Source: UBA6054 sp963975575
Lineage (GTDB): Bacteria > Planctomycetota > Phycisphaerae > Phycisphaerales > UBA1924
Direction of reading: 5' to 3'
Assembly (NCBI GenBank): GCA_963975575.1
Contig: CAXBHL010000003.1
Coordinates: forward strand, 62,001-126,000
Length of the DNA stretch: 64,000 nucleotides
Part shown: positions 18,868 to 28,098 of the stretch, piece by piece
How the letters are laid out: every line of letters starts with the position of its first letter
Numbering within the stretch: the stretch's first letter is position 1
Notes under the pieces: generated by a model
What the model was told of the DNA's origin: nothing
The model's input: only the letters and a program-made list of their open reading frames with translations
The model's database searches: none
Position numbers and translations under genes: made by a program

Positions 18868-20414
18868 GGCGATTCTCCTGATTCTGGGCCGACCGTCACG
18901 ATCGGACTTTGGGAGTTGACGTACTCGGCGGCGTAGGCCAGCTCGCCCAGACTGTCTGCGTGGAGTGTGAAGAGCGGCTGTCCACGCTCGACGACATCGC
19001 CGATGTCAACCTCCAGGGCGATCCCAGCCGCCGCATCTCGCGGGGCGCCCGCGAGCTTGGCCGCTCTGGCCAGCCTCCGATTGTCGATTGACGTGACGAT
19101 CCCCTCAGCTTGGGCGACGACGGCGCGCGTCTGTGACGCCACCGGGGGTTGGCGCAGGCCGCCCTGGGCCTCACAGATACGTTCGAACTTCATAAGCGCC
19201 CGCCCGCTCCGCAGGGTCTGGCTCGCGATGGCCTTGCCTGTGCCTTCCGCCGCAAAGTCCGTGAGCTCCAGGACGCTGCCCGCCAGGGCGAGTGCTCGGT
19301 CGCGCAGATCGGGGGGAGCGTCGGACGTTTGGCGGAGCACGGCGAGCACATCGTGGGCTTCCAGCGCCGGGCCGATGCCGCGTCCGACCGGCGCTCTCCC
19401 GTCGGTTTCGACGACCCGTAAGCGCAGACCGACTCGCTCGGCAACCGACTCGAACAACGACCGCAGGCTCGCAGCAGCCTCTTGCGTTCGTATCTTCGCA
19501 GTCGGGCCGACGGGCATATCGATAACAACGTGGGTTGAGCCTGCGGCTGCCTTCTTGGAGAGGACGGACGCGACGAGCTGCCCCTCGCTATCGAGATCGA
19601 GCGGACGCTCGACCCGAATCAGCACGTCGTCGGCTGGGCTCAGCGCGACCGCCCCGCCCCATGCGATGCATCCGCCCTCCGACTCGACCACGCGCCGCAT
19701 CGATCTGAGATCGAGATCGACTGGCGCAAGCGTTTCCATCACGTCCGCCGTTCCCGCGGGTGACGTGATCGCCCGGGAGGAGGTCTTGGGGATGACGCCG
19801 CCGCACGCGGCGACGATCGCCACGACAATCGGCGTTGTTCGATTTCCCGGCAAACCGCCGATGCAGTGCTTGTCCGCCACAACCTCGCTCGGCCACGTGA
19901 GCCTCTCGCCGGCGGCGAGCATCGCCGCGGTGAGCGACGCCACCTCCTCCGGACTGAGTCGGTCCACGGCGCTTGCAGTCAAGAACGCCGCGATCTCGAT
20001 GCTGGAGAGGCGGCCAGCGACGACGTCGTCCACGATTGCCTTGTACTCATCGATGCCGAGCTGGCGGCCGTAGACCTTGGCTCGGACGTGGCTCATGGAG
20101 ATTGGCGGGGGCATGTGCTCAACTCGAAGTGACTGACCCTCGGACGCGTTGAGGGCACTCCACGCCACCTCGGAGAGCCCCGCCTCTCCGGGATGCAAGA
20201 GGTCCGAAGTGATGACATTGAGCGTTGCCGGGATGCGAGCCGACCCCGACGACACGAGCACACGTGCCTGCGACTCAAAGCCCTCGGACCGGCACACTTC
20301 GCACTCGGCATGCATGTAGATGACGTTCTCTCGATACGTATCGATTCCCAAACGTCGGGCTCGAAGCGCCGGCCTGCGGCTGTGGTCGTGTTCAATCATC
20401 TCAACGCTCCGCAT
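18864..20414 (-). CDS. AMP phosphorylase / thymidine phosphorylase family protein
   Basis: A 516-residue protein with the three-part architecture of the archaeal AMP phosphorylase branch: an extra N-terminal domain of about 90 residues, then the catalytic core with VVADKHCIGGLPGNRTTPIV (phosphate/nucleoside site) and KTSSRAITSPAGTADVMETL, and a C-terminal biotinyl-like hammerhead (EGIVTSIDNRRLARAAKLAG, DIGDVVERGQPLFTLHAD). This branch phosphorolyses NMPs to ribose-1,5-bisphosphate. No type III RuBisCO or R15P isomerase is in the window, so the archaeal AMP pathway is incomplete here. It lies 1 base upstream of the prs overlap and directly downstream of the site-2 protease gene. Confidence 0.85.
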   Translation of the reverse strand: MRSVEMIEHDHSRRPALRARRLGIDTYRENVIYMHAECEVCRSEGFESQARVLVSSGSARIPATLNVITSDLLHPGEAGLSEVAWSALNASEGQSLRVEHMPPPISMSHVRAKVYGRQLGIDEYKAIVDDVVAGRLSSIEIAAFLTASAVDRLSPEEVASLTAAMLAAGERLTWPSEVVADKHCIGGLPGNRTTPIVVAIVAACGGVIPKTSSRAITSPAGTADVMETLAPVDLDLRSMRRVVESEGGCIAWGGAVALSPADDVLIRVERPLDLDSEGQLVASVLSKKAAAGSTHVVIDMPVGPTAKIRTQEAAASLRSLFESVAERVGLRLRVVETDGRAPVGRGIGPALEAHDVLAVLRQTSDAPPDLRDRALALAGSVLELTDFAAEGTGKAIASQTLRSGRALMKFERICEAQGGLRQPPVASQTRAVVAQAEGIVTSIDNRRLARAAKLAGAPRDAAAGIALEVDIGDVVERGQPLFTLHADSLGELAYAAEYVNSQSPIVTVGPESGESP

Positions 20415-21746
20415 TTACAGGTAGGGGCACTGGATACCCAACGACTCGAATAGCTCGTGGGGAACGGGGACCAGAATCGCCGCAAGGATCACCAAGGCGA
20501 ACCATCCCAGCGCCAAGCGGCCCGTGCTCAGGGGGGTGATGTCATTGAGCGGCGGGATCCCTTTGCGCCCCGCAATAAACCAGACGATGAACGCCCAAAA
20601 GAGCAGGCCGGACCATACAAAGATCCCGAGCCCGAACAGAGCGACGAGCGCGGCCGTCCCGATCATGGCGCTGCGGCGCTGGCCGAACATCGCATCCGAG
20701 ATGTGCCCGCCGTCGAGCTGCCCGATAGGCAGAAGATTGAGCGCGGTCACCAGGAGCCCCAGCCAGCCGGCGAAGGCGAGCGGATGCAGGAGGATCACGT
20801 GCCCGGTGAGGTTGTCACCAAGCCCGAGACTCGCGAGCGTGGCCAAGAGAAGCGACGAACCCACGTTGACGCCCCCGCCGTGCATAGCCATCGCGGCCGG
20901 TGCCGCCTCGGAGACCGTGGACATGGGCAGGCCGATCAGCAAGGCGGGAATGGCAACGACGAGACCGGCCAACGGGCCAGCGACGGCCATGTCGAACAGG
21001 GCACGGCGCGAGGGCGCCGGTGATCGGAGCGAGATGAACGCGCCGAATGTGCCTAACGCAAACGGGACCGGGATGAAGTACGGCAGCGAAACATTAATGC
21101 CGTGCTTTCGTGCGGCGATGTAGTGGCCCATTTCGTGAGTGCCAAGAATGAGCATCAGCCCGAGGGAGTACGGCAGTCCCGCAGTGAAGCGTCCCGGCTC
21201 CTGAAGCAGGTTGATGCCCTGATGCAGCGCTCCAGCCCAAACCGTCGTCGCCAGGGTGGCGACGAGGAGCAGGGCATGTAGCCAGTACCGCTGCCCGAGT
21301 TGCTCACCGCGATCGAGCGCGATGGGAAGCAGTGCAAGCGATGGGGCGCCATCCTCGGTGGGCGTCAGCAGCGGCGTCCACCCGGTGCCGCTGAAGCGTT
21401 CCCGAAGGCGTGTCATCGCGTCGTCGGCCGGTGCCAGCAACCGCCCCTCGCGGACCGTCGCCGCCCCCACGCGTCGCTCGCTCTCGGGCAGGAAGATGTC
21501 GGCGGTATCCACATCCGGCGGCCGCAGAGCCTTCGGGGCGTGTCCTTCTCCAAGGCTGTGTCCCCCATGGCCATGGCTTCCATGCCCGCACAGTCCACCC
21601 ATCAGCAAGAAGAATGAGGCGAACACCATCAGCAGGAAGATCCACGCCCACCCGCCGCCCATCGCCATGCCGCTGTGCCCGAGGCTAGAGATGAGCAAGA
21701 CGAGCAGGAACAGCACGATGAGTGTTCTAAGTGCGCGTAGTTTCAT
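20415..21746 (-). CDS. Site-2 protease (M50 family intramembrane metalloprotease)
   Basis: A 443-residue multi-helix membrane protease. HEMGH (His204, Glu205, His208) and QLDGGH (Asp345) are the zinc site of S2P enzymes. The N-terminus has two hydrophobic stretches and a His/Gly-rich patch (CGHGSHGHGGHSLGEGH, residues 53-69) that could bind metal, unusual for the family. The ATG overlaps the CopB stop (ATGA). S2P proteins cut membrane-bound regulators. In this cluster it may process an anti-sigma factor or a metal sensor, but none was identified. Confidence 0.88.
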   Translation of the reverse strand: MKLRALRTLIVLFLLVLLISSLGHSGMAMGGGWAWIFLLMVFASFFLLMGGLCGHGSHGHGGHSLGEGHAPKALRPPDVDTADIFLPESERRVGAATVREGRLLAPADDAMTRLRERFSGTGWTPLLTPTEDGAPSLALLPIALDRGEQLGQRYWLHALLLVATLATTVWAGALHQGINLLQEPGRFTAGLPYSLGLMLILGTHEMGHYIAARKHGINVSLPYFIPVPFALGTFGAFISLRSPAPSRRALFDMAVAGPLAGLVVAIPALLIGLPMSTVSEAAPAAMAMHGGGVNVGSSLLLATLASLGLGDNLTGHVILLHPLAFAGWLGLLVTALNLLPIGQLDGGHISDAMFGQRRSAMIGTAALVALFGLGIFVWSGLLFWAFIVWFIAGRKGIPPLNDITPLSTGRLALGWFALVILAAILVPVPHELFESLGIQCPYL

Positions 21747-23899
21747 GATGCACCGTCCCTTCCAGAGCCGCTCCCGTCGTCCCGATGGACACGCAGGAGA
21801 CGGGCGTTGATGGAAACGATCACGGTTGACGCAGACATCAGCACAGCGCCGAAGGCCGGCGTGAGCAGAATCCCAACCGATGCCAGCACGCCCGCAGCCA
21901 GCGGAATGGCGAAGATGTTGTAACCCGCAGCCCACCACAAGTTTTGAACCATCTTTCCGTAGGTGGCGCGGGCGAGTTCGACTATCGCCGTCACATCGCG
22001 TGGATCCGAGCGCACCAGCACGATGTCGGCGGACTCGATGGCGACATCGGTGCCGGCCCCGACCGCAATCCCGACATCGGCCTGGGTGAGCGCCGGCGCG
22101 TCGTTGACCCCGTCGCCGGTCATCGCGACGCGCAAGCCCCGGGACTGTATCTCCTTGATCTTCTCGGCCTTTTGGTCGGGGAGCACCTGGGCGAACACCT
22201 CGTCGAGTCCCAGCTCGCGCGAGACCCAATCGGCCACAGCCTGCGCGTCCCCGGTCAGCATCATGACGCGCACGCCCATCGCCTTGAGCCGGTCGATGGC
22301 CTCGCGGGACTCCGGCCTGATCACATCGGCTAGCGCGATCGCGCCGACGAGTCGGTCGTCCGCGAGCACAAACACGACCGTCTTGCCCTCGTCCGCTACC
22401 CGATTCACTTCGCCGCTCTCGATCTCGATGCTGGCTTCACGGAGATAGCCGGGGCTGACGACCTTGATGTTGGTCCCTTCGACCGTCGCCTCGGCCCCCT
22501 TGCCTGGGATCGCACGGAAGCCCTTCGGCTGCGGTGGACGGATGTCGCGTTCCTCGGCGCTGCGCACGACACCAGCGGCGATCGGGTGCTCCGACTGACT
22601 CTCGATCGAGGCCGCGAGCGTGAGGATCCTCGTCTCGTCCATGTCGCCGAGCGGGATGATGTCGGTGACGCCGAATCGTCCCTCCGTCAGCGTCCCGGTC
22701 TTGTCGAACACGATCGCGTCGAGGCCGCGCGCTGCCTCGAAGGCGGTTCGGTCACGGATGAGCAGGCCGTTGCGCGCGGAGATGGCGGTCGAGACCGCCA
22801 CCACAAGCGGCACGGCCAAACCGAGGGCGTGCGGGCACGCGATCACCATGACGGTGACCGTGCGTTCCAGTGCGAAGGCAAAGTCCTTGCCGAGCAAGAG
22901 CCACGTGACGAGTGTGATGGCCCCGACGCTGAGCGCGACGACCGTCAGCAACAGTGCCGCTCGGTTCGCGAGGTCCTGCGTCTTTGAACGCGACTCCTGG
23001 GCCTTGCGCACCATCTCGATGACCTGCGCTAAATAGGTCTCGTCGCCTGTCTTGGACACCTCGACGGTGATCGCCGACTCGCCGTTGACGGCTCCGCCAA
23101 TGACCTCGTCTCCCTCCCCTTTCTCAACCGGACGGCTCTCACCGGTCAGCATTGATTCGTTGACGCTCGTGCGGCCTTCCAGGATGGTCCCGTCCGTCGG
23201 AATCTTCTCGCCAGGCTTCACGAGCACTCGGTCGCCGTGCTTGAGGTCAGTAACAGGCACATCGTGTGTGCCGTCATCTCCAACCAGGTGAGCCTCTGCC
23301 GGCATCAGCTTGACAAGCTTCTCCAATGCAGCCGAAGCACCCATGACCGACTTCATCTCGATCCAGTGCCCAACCAGCATGATATCGATGAGCGTCACAA
23401 GCTCCCAATAGAATACCTTTCCCTCCACGCCAAACACGACGGCGCTGCTGTAGAAGTATGCCGTGGAGATTGCCACGGCGATGAGGGTCATCATCCCCGG
23501 CCGGCCCTTGCCGACCTCATTAAATAGCCCCTTCAGAAACGGCCAGCCGCCGTAGAAGTAGACGATCGTGGCAATCGCGAACTGAATATAGCTGTCGCCC
23601 GGAAAACGCAGCGAGTCACGCAGACCGAGCCAGGTCTGGATCATCGGAGCAAGCGCCACTACTGGAACAGACAGCACGAGGCAGACCCAGAATCGGCGCC
23701 GGAAGTCCGCGACCATGTGGGCGTGATGGCTCTGGTGGTCATGGCTCGCACCGTGGCCGGAGTGCCCAGCGTGGCTATTGCCACTAGTTGCCTCTACAGT
23801 ATCGGGGTGGGTGTGCCCCGCGTGATCCTTGTTCTCCGAGCCGAGTGAGCTCGTGTGATCGTGATTGTGCTTGTGGTGGCGTTCATCATGGTTGTGCAT
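21743..23899 (-). CDS. copB: Copper-exporting P-type ATPase, CPH (P1B-3, CopB) type
   Basis: A 718-residue P1B ATPase. The first 62 residues are extremely His-rich with no CxxC HMA domain, as in CopB of Enterococcus and Archaeoglobus. The transport motif is CPH (residues 355-357), which marks the P1B-3 group linked to Cu(II)/Cu(I)/Ag export. Other marks are TGES (near residue 252), DKTGTLTEG with Asp399, and TGDGVNDAP in the P domain. It should pump copper out of the cytoplasm. It overlaps the ICMT-like gene upstream by 14 bases and the S2P gene downstream by 4. Confidence 0.95.
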   Translation of the reverse strand: MHNHDERHHKHNHDHTSSLGSENKDHAGHTHPDTVEATSGNSHAGHSGHGASHDHQSHHAHMVADFRRRFWVCLVLSVPVVALAPMIQTWLGLRDSLRFPGDSYIQFAIATIVYFYGGWPFLKGLFNEVGKGRPGMMTLIAVAISTAYFYSSAVVFGVEGKVFYWELVTLIDIMLVGHWIEMKSVMGASAALEKLVKLMPAEAHLVGDDGTHDVPVTDLKHGDRVLVKPGEKIPTDGTILEGRTSVNESMLTGESRPVEKGEGDEVIGGAVNGESAITVEVSKTGDETYLAQVIEMVRKAQESRSKTQDLANRAALLLTVVALSVGAITLVTWLLLGKDFAFALERTVTVMVIACPHALGLAVPLVVAVSTAISARNGLLIRDRTAFEAARGLDAIVFDKTGTLTEGRFGVTDIIPLGDMDETRILTLAASIESQSEHPIAAGVVRSAEERDIRPPQPKGFRAIPGKGAEATVEGTNIKVVSPGYLREASIEIESGEVNRVADEGKTVVFVLADDRLVGAIALADVIRPESREAIDRLKAMGVRVMMLTGDAQAVADWVSRELGLDEVFAQVLPDQKAEKIKEIQSRGLRVAMTGDGVNDAPALTQADVGIAVGAGTDVAIESADIVLVRSDPRDVTAIVELARATYGKMVQNLWWAAGYNIFAIPLAAGVLASVGILLTPAFGAVLMSASTVIVSINARLLRVHRDDGSGSGRDGAS

Positions 23900-24569
23900 G
23901 ACGGGATCCCCTTTGGTTTGAGTTTTGCTTAGTCAATGTGTCTTGCCGCGCGCCCAACAGGCGAGGGATGAACATCGGCGTCCGATTCATGTAGGCCCGG
24001 TATTGGTCCGGGCACGCGTCGAGAACGTCGCGTTCCTCGCGCCGCGCAAGGCGGAAGTACATCCAAACTACGAACGGCCAGAGGACCAGGGTGGCCAGGG
24101 TCGGCCACTGGATCATGAGCCCGAGCGTGATGATGAAGATGCCGGTGTACTGCGGATGTCGCATGTAGCGATACACGCCGTCGGTAACCAGTTCGCCCCG
24201 TGACTCGTAGACGCGCTCCCAGCCTGCACTGATGATCCAGATCCCCGCGATGATCAGGAGGTTGCTGACGACCATTACGATCGCCCAGCCGTTGCCGATG
24301 CCGAGCCAGGTGATGAAGTCGCCAAGCAGGTGCCCGCTGATGTGGTCCAGCGGGATCTTGATCCCGACGAAGTGGCTCAGAAGGTAGATCGACAGCGGAA
24401 ATCCGTACATCTCTGCGAACAACGCGATGACGAACGCAATCAGCGCGCCGCCTGATCGCTTGCCGAGGCGCGTCCGCATGGGGATGAACTTGAAGATAAA
24501 GAACAGGCTGACGACAACCATCGTGACGACGAGGCCCCAGTTGCCGTATGCGTTTCCGTCACCATGCAT
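23886..24569 (-). CDS. Isoprenylcysteine carboxyl methyltransferase-like membrane protein
   Basis: A 227-residue protein with five or six hydrophobic helices and the ICMT/PEMT signature LVTDGVYRYMRHPQYTGIF (about residues 128-146), followed by the conserved EERDVLDACPDQYRAYMNR. The family transfers methyl groups from S-adenosylmethionine to membrane-associated substrates. Bacterial members next to copper and zinc ATPases are frequent, but the substrate is unknown. It ends in the copB start, so it is translationally linked to the ATPase. Confidence 0.85.
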   Translation of the reverse strand: MHGDGNAYGNWGLVVTMVVVSLFFIFKFIPMRTRLGKRSGGALIAFVIALFAEMYGFPLSIYLLSHFVGIKIPLDHISGHLLGDFITWLGIGNGWAIVMVVSNLLIIAGIWIISAGWERVYESRGELVTDGVYRYMRHPQYTGIFIITLGLMIQWPTLATLVLWPFVVWMYFRLARREERDVLDACPDQYRAYMNRTPMFIPRLLGARQDTLTKQNSNQRGSRHAQP

Positions 24570-24572
24570 AGG

Positions 24573-24854
24573 TCACCTCGCCGGCCTTGCGCCCACGTTG
24601 TAGAGCACCGCGATCACGGCGCCGACAAGCCAGCCCAGGATGAAGATCTCCATGGTTCCGATGACCGCCTCCCACCAGGGCATGTCCCAGCGCATGATGG
24701 GCTCGATGTTCCAGCCGTGCATGATGCTGTTGAAAAACCGAACGACCGCTTCGCGCGGCACGGTCAACATGACGAAAACACAGCCGATGTAGAGAACAGC
24801 GCAGGCCCCACCAAGGGCGAAGCCGAACCTTCTAATGCTGAGAGTGTGCATCAT
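24573..24854 (-). CDS. Small membrane protein, DUF5676-like
   Basis: A 93-residue protein with two hydrophobic helices (about 10-32 and 60-85) separated by a loop with HGWNIEPIMRWDMPWWE. The layout and the WE...GxxxxxxGWxxGA pattern fit DUF5676, small proteins near metal ATPases. It begins 23 bases inside the upstream gene and stops 3 bases before the ICMT-like gene. The function is unknown. Confidence 0.65.
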   Translation of the reverse strand: MMHTLSIRRFGFALGGACAVLYIGCVFVMLTVPREAVVRFFNSIMHGWNIEPIMRWDMPWWEAVIGTMEIFILGWLVGAVIAVLYNVGARPAR

Positions 24855-25056
24855 GGTCTCCTTTAGTATTTGAGTGGTCCCTCATGTCGGTGCCGTGCCC
24901 GTGTCCGTGCCCGCCCATCATCAGAAGGTGGCAGCCGAACATGACCACAATGAAGACGAAGAGGATGGCCCCTTCGCCAACGCCGAACAGTGGGAGCAGG
25001 AAGATCAACAGAAGCGGGAGAACGCATCCCGCGATGTGAAGCCAGTGGTGCTTCAT
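24832..25056 (-). CDS. Small His-rich membrane protein
   Basis: A 74-residue protein with two predicted helices (residues 6-26, 28-47) and a His/Gly/Asp-rich tail (GGHGHGHGTDMRDHSN and more) that looks suited to metal binding. The ATG overlaps the YHS gene's stop. It resembles the small DUF2933-type proteins of metal clusters only in general build. Its role is unknown, perhaps a metal-buffering partner of CopB. Confidence 0.6.
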   Translation of the reverse strand: MKHHWLHIAGCVLPLLLIFLLPLFGVGEGAILFVFIVVMFGCHLLMMGGHGHGHGTDMRDHSNTKGDHDAHSQH

Positions 25057-25256
25057 TGGTCATTCTCCTTCTGTTTCGTACGATGGTGCCTGTGGGCGTA
25101 CCGTTCAGGGGCCGCTTCGAACGCCTCGCGGCAGACCGCCGCGCAGAAGTAGTAGGTGTGGCCCTCGTACGCCACCTCGTCTGCGGCCGTCTCAAGACTC
25201 AGCTCCATCCCACAAACGGGGTCTATGTATATCGTGCGCTCGTGTGAATGCGTCAT
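25053..25256 (-). CDS. YHS-domain protein
   Basis: A 67-residue protein consisting of one YHS domain: YIDPVCGMELS, then YEGHTYYFCAAVCREAFEA. Cys residues at the DPVCGM motif and the FCxxxC pair form the presumed metal site. YHS domains occur in copper ATPases and mercury or copper chaperones. With no signal peptide it probably acts in the cytoplasm as a small copper carrier. It is coupled by 4-base overlaps to the genes on both sides. Confidence 0.85.
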   Translation of the reverse strand: MTHSHERTIYIDPVCGMELSLETAADEVAYEGHTYYFCAAVCREAFEAAPERYAHRHHRTKQKENDQ

Positions 25257-26806
25257 GTCATCTCCTTTGCAGTTGGTGAGCCCTGCGCTTGGCGGTGTCT
25301 CGGATTGGGGGCCTCATCGCGCCCAAGCCGCAAAGGCATTGTGTTCGAGTCGCACCTCGCTCCGGCGACCATCTCCTCGCTTACGGGCGACAGCCCAAAT
25401 GCAAGCACTGTCATGTCATCACGCCGGATGCCTTTGCCACGGTGACGATCTGCCGCTTCAACAAGCCGCCGGGAAATCGATGCAGTGCTGGGCTCGCTCT
25501 CCCCGGTAATCAGCTCTGCTACGCGATTCCGCCCCAGAAGTCTTCCCTGCTCGTCTTGCGTCTCGGTCACTCCATCAGAAAGCAGCACCAGCAGCTCCCC
25601 CGGTCCAAGTGTGAGTTCTGCGTCCTGACACACAGCGTCCGGGTCAACACCCAGAAGGAGTCCTGTCGAGGGAACAACCTCGCATCTGCCGCTTTGATAA
25701 CGAATGAACCCGACTTCGTGACCGGCGCTGGCATAGACGGCTGCGCCCGTTGCTCCGGACACTCGCACAAGAACCATGGAGGCGAAATCTTCCGGAAGGC
25801 TCGTCGCCCAGAATCGCCGGTTGATCTCCGAAAGAATCTTCGCGGGTGAAGGCTCCGTCAGGTCTGTGGCGAGGAGCAGCGCCTTGAGGACTGCCGACCC
25901 CATCGCCGCATGGATCCCGTGCCCTACCACATCCGCGACGCACAGAAGTGTGTCCCCGTTCGGGCACGCGATGACATCCACGAAGTCGCCCGCGATTTCA
26001 TCGGCGGGGTGGTACTCGATCGCGACGCTGAGCGGGGTGTCACCCGCAGGCGAGGGAATTAGATGTGACTGTAGCCGCCGGGCTCGGTTGAGCTGGGCAC
26101 GGCGGTCCGCATCACGCCGAGCCAGTTCGAGACTCATGCGCGAGACCGCCCCTGCGAGATCACTCAGCTCGCGGTTGGAACTGACATCCACGGTCGTACC
26201 GAGCCGCCCACGGCCGATCTCACTCACCGCATCGACCAGACGTTCGATAGGCCGAGTCACCAGTCGCAACAGAAGAAAATTCAAGACGACGGCGCCAGCG
26301 CCGCCCGCGAGCAGGATGGCACCAACACGTCGTTCCTCTGCCCGACGAACCGCTGCTAGAACAGGTCCTCGGCGCTCGCCGACACGTACTGAAAATTCCC
26401 CGTCTCCCGATTCTCCCCAGATCAACTCGACCAACTCAGATGCGTGATCGTGGCCGTGTGTTGTTGGATCTGCGAGAAGCCTGGAGTTGCCCAGCATGAC
26501 CTCGATCGTGTGTCCAGGAGACTCACGTGCGATCATCGTTGAACAAGTCGCGTCAATAAACTGCTGAACGGGTTCCTCGCCCCCGGCGCGGAGTGTTCGT
26601 ACCGCCATCTCGATCGTTCGTGCTTCCTCAGCGAGCGCAATCTCTTTTTCATGGAGTCGCGAGGTCACGGCACGCTGATAATCCGCAATCACGAAGCCCG
26701 TCAGGACCACGGCGATAGCGAAGTTCACAACCAGCAGGAGCTGTGTCCGGAGACGAGCACCACGGAATCGGGCTGTCAGAGTATCTTGCAGGTTGGAAAA
26801 TGCCAT
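25253..26806 (-). CDS. Membrane HAMP-PP2C (SpoIIE/RsbU-type) protein phosphatase
   Basis: A 517-residue protein. The ATG at 26806 gives AFSNLQDTLTARFRG and lies 14 bases after the oxidase stop. It has a membrane helix near residues 23-42, a periplasmic sensor region of about 120 residues, a second helix near 160-180 followed by a HAMP domain (RLVTRPIERLVDAV), a short coiled segment and a C-terminal PP2C domain. GDFVDVIA, ADVVGHGIHAAMGSA and LLSDGVTETQD carry the metal-binding Asp residues. Such proteins dephosphorylate anti-anti-sigma factors. No partner-switching gene is in the window, so the target is unknown. It may report periplasmic metal stress. Confidence 0.85.
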   Translation of the reverse strand: MAFSNLQDTLTARFRGARLRTQLLLVVNFAIAVVLTGFVIADYQRAVTSRLHEKEIALAEEARTIEMAVRTLRAGGEEPVQQFIDATCSTMIARESPGHTIEVMLGNSRLLADPTTHGHDHASELVELIWGESGDGEFSVRVGERRGPVLAAVRRAEERRVGAILLAGGAGAVVLNFLLLRLVTRPIERLVDAVSEIGRGRLGTTVDVSSNRELSDLAGAVSRMSLELARRDADRRAQLNRARRLQSHLIPSPAGDTPLSVAIEYHPADEIAGDFVDVIACPNGDTLLCVADVVGHGIHAAMGSAVLKALLLATDLTEPSPAKILSEINRRFWATSLPEDFASMVLVRVSGATGAAVYASAGHEVGFIRYQSGRCEVVPSTGLLLGVDPDAVCQDAELTLGPGELLVLLSDGVTETQDEQGRLLGRNRVAELITGESEPSTASISRRLVEAADRHRGKGIRRDDMTVLAFGLSPVSEEMVAGARCDSNTMPLRLGRDEAPNPRHRQAQGSPTAKEMT

Positions 26807-26819
26807 CGCTTCGTTCCTG

Positions 26820-28097
26820 TCATGTATCTGTGCGCCTTGCGACCGATCCATCCGGGAATCGGTACCACCCCGGATCTCCGTAGTTGGAGATGTTGTCACG
26901 CACCTTGAGCACGGTGAACATGCCTCCCATCTCGATGTTGCCGAACTGCCCCTTGCCCATCATCATCGGCAGCGTGTTCCTCGGGCCCGGCATGTGCTGT
27001 GCCATGTCTTGCATTTCAGCCATACCGTCACGCCCCATCGCCATGTAGCCGGGAAGCAGCGACTGGATCTTGCTCTCGACGCCCGTCTGATCGACGCCGA
27101 CCGTGTTTGCAATGTCGTGCGCCATCGCGTTCATCGTGTGGTGCGACATGTGGCAGTGCATCGCCCAGTCCCCTGGGTTGTCCGCGATGAACTCCACGTC
27201 GCGCGTCGTGCCGACGGGGACAAGTACCGTGGTCTCGGGCCACTGGCCGGCCTCGGCGATCTGGCCGCCATCTGTTGCCACCACCTTCCAAGCGTGCCCA
27301 TGCACGTGGATTGGGTGGTTCCACATGCTGAGGTTTCCGAAGCGGACGCGCACGCGATCACCGGTCTTGACCACGAGGTGCTCGGTCCCCGGGAACACAC
27401 GGCTGTTGAAGGTCCACATGTTGAAGTCGACCATCACTGCAGGGTCGGGCCGGTAGGTCCCCGGATGGACGGCCCAGTTGTGAAGCATGATCGCGAAGTC
27501 GCGGTCGATCGGTTGGCTCCGCTGCTCCTTGGGATGCACGATGAAGAACCCCATCATGCCGAACGCCATCTGGGTCATCTCGTCGGCGTGCGGGTGGTAC
27601 ATGAACGTGCCGTGCTGATCCGGGATCGTGAACTCATAGACCCAGGTCTCGCCCGGTTGGATACCCGGCTGGGTGAGACCCGCGACGCCGTCCATGCCGC
27701 ATGGAATGAACAGGCCGTGCCAATGGATGCTGGTGTGTTCGGGCAAGTGGTTTGTGACATAGAGCCGGACACGGTCTCCCTGCGTGACCTCGATCGTGGG
27801 CCCGGGGGTCTGCCCGTTGTATCCCCAGCACTTGACCGTCATGCCGTCAGCGAACTCCCGCTCAACAGGCTCGGCGACGAGGTGGTACTCCTTGACGCCA
27901 TCCGTCACTTGGAATGGCATGGTCGTCCCGTTCGGCGTGACCACAGGCGTCGCACCGTTCGAGGATGGCTGTGGCATTGAATCACCCGACTTTGGACGAA
28001 TGATCGGGGGAACTTCGTCGGCTCCCGCCTTGCGGACGATGAGGGCGGCGGCTCCGGTCGCCACACCCGCGGCGAGGAATGATCTTCTCGAGTACAT
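26820..28097 (-). CDS. Multicopper oxidase (copper oxidase, Tat-exported)
   Basis: A 425-residue oxidase. The ATG at 28097 has GGAGG 8 bases upstream and yields the twin-arginine signal YSRRSFLAAG. Copper ligand motifs are complete: HWH (125-127), HPH (168-170), HPIHVHGH (261-268) and HCHMSH (314-319), with Cys315 as the type 1 ligand. The C-terminus is Met-rich (residues 345-400), as in CueO and CopA oxidases, where Met residues bind Cu(I). It should oxidise periplasmic Cu(I) to the less toxic Cu(II). It sits between the TolC-like gene and the phosphatase. Confidence 0.93.
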   Translation of the reverse strand: MYSRRSFLAAGVATGAAALIVRKAGADEVPPIIRPKSGDSMPQPSSNGATPVVTPNGTTMPFQVTDGVKEYHLVAEPVEREFADGMTVKCWGYNGQTPGPTIEVTQGDRVRLYVTNHLPEHTSIHWHGLFIPCGMDGVAGLTQPGIQPGETWVYEFTIPDQHGTFMYHPHADEMTQMAFGMMGFFIVHPKEQRSQPIDRDFAIMLHNWAVHPGTYRPDPAVMVDFNMWTFNSRVFPGTEHLVVKTGDRVRVRFGNLSMWNHPIHVHGHAWKVVATDGGQIAEAGQWPETTVLVPVGTTRDVEFIADNPGDWAMHCHMSHHTMNAMAHDIANTVGVDQTGVESKIQSLLPGYMAMGRDGMAEMQDMAQHMPGPRNTLPMMMGKGQFGNIEMGGMFTVLKVRDNISNYGDPGWYRFPDGSVARRTDT

Positions 28098-28098
28098 C

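Noticed and set aside
14161..20414. A complete archaeal AMP-RuBisCO pathway
   Set aside because: No RuBisCO large subunit and no ribose-1,5-bisphosphate isomerase gene was found in the window.
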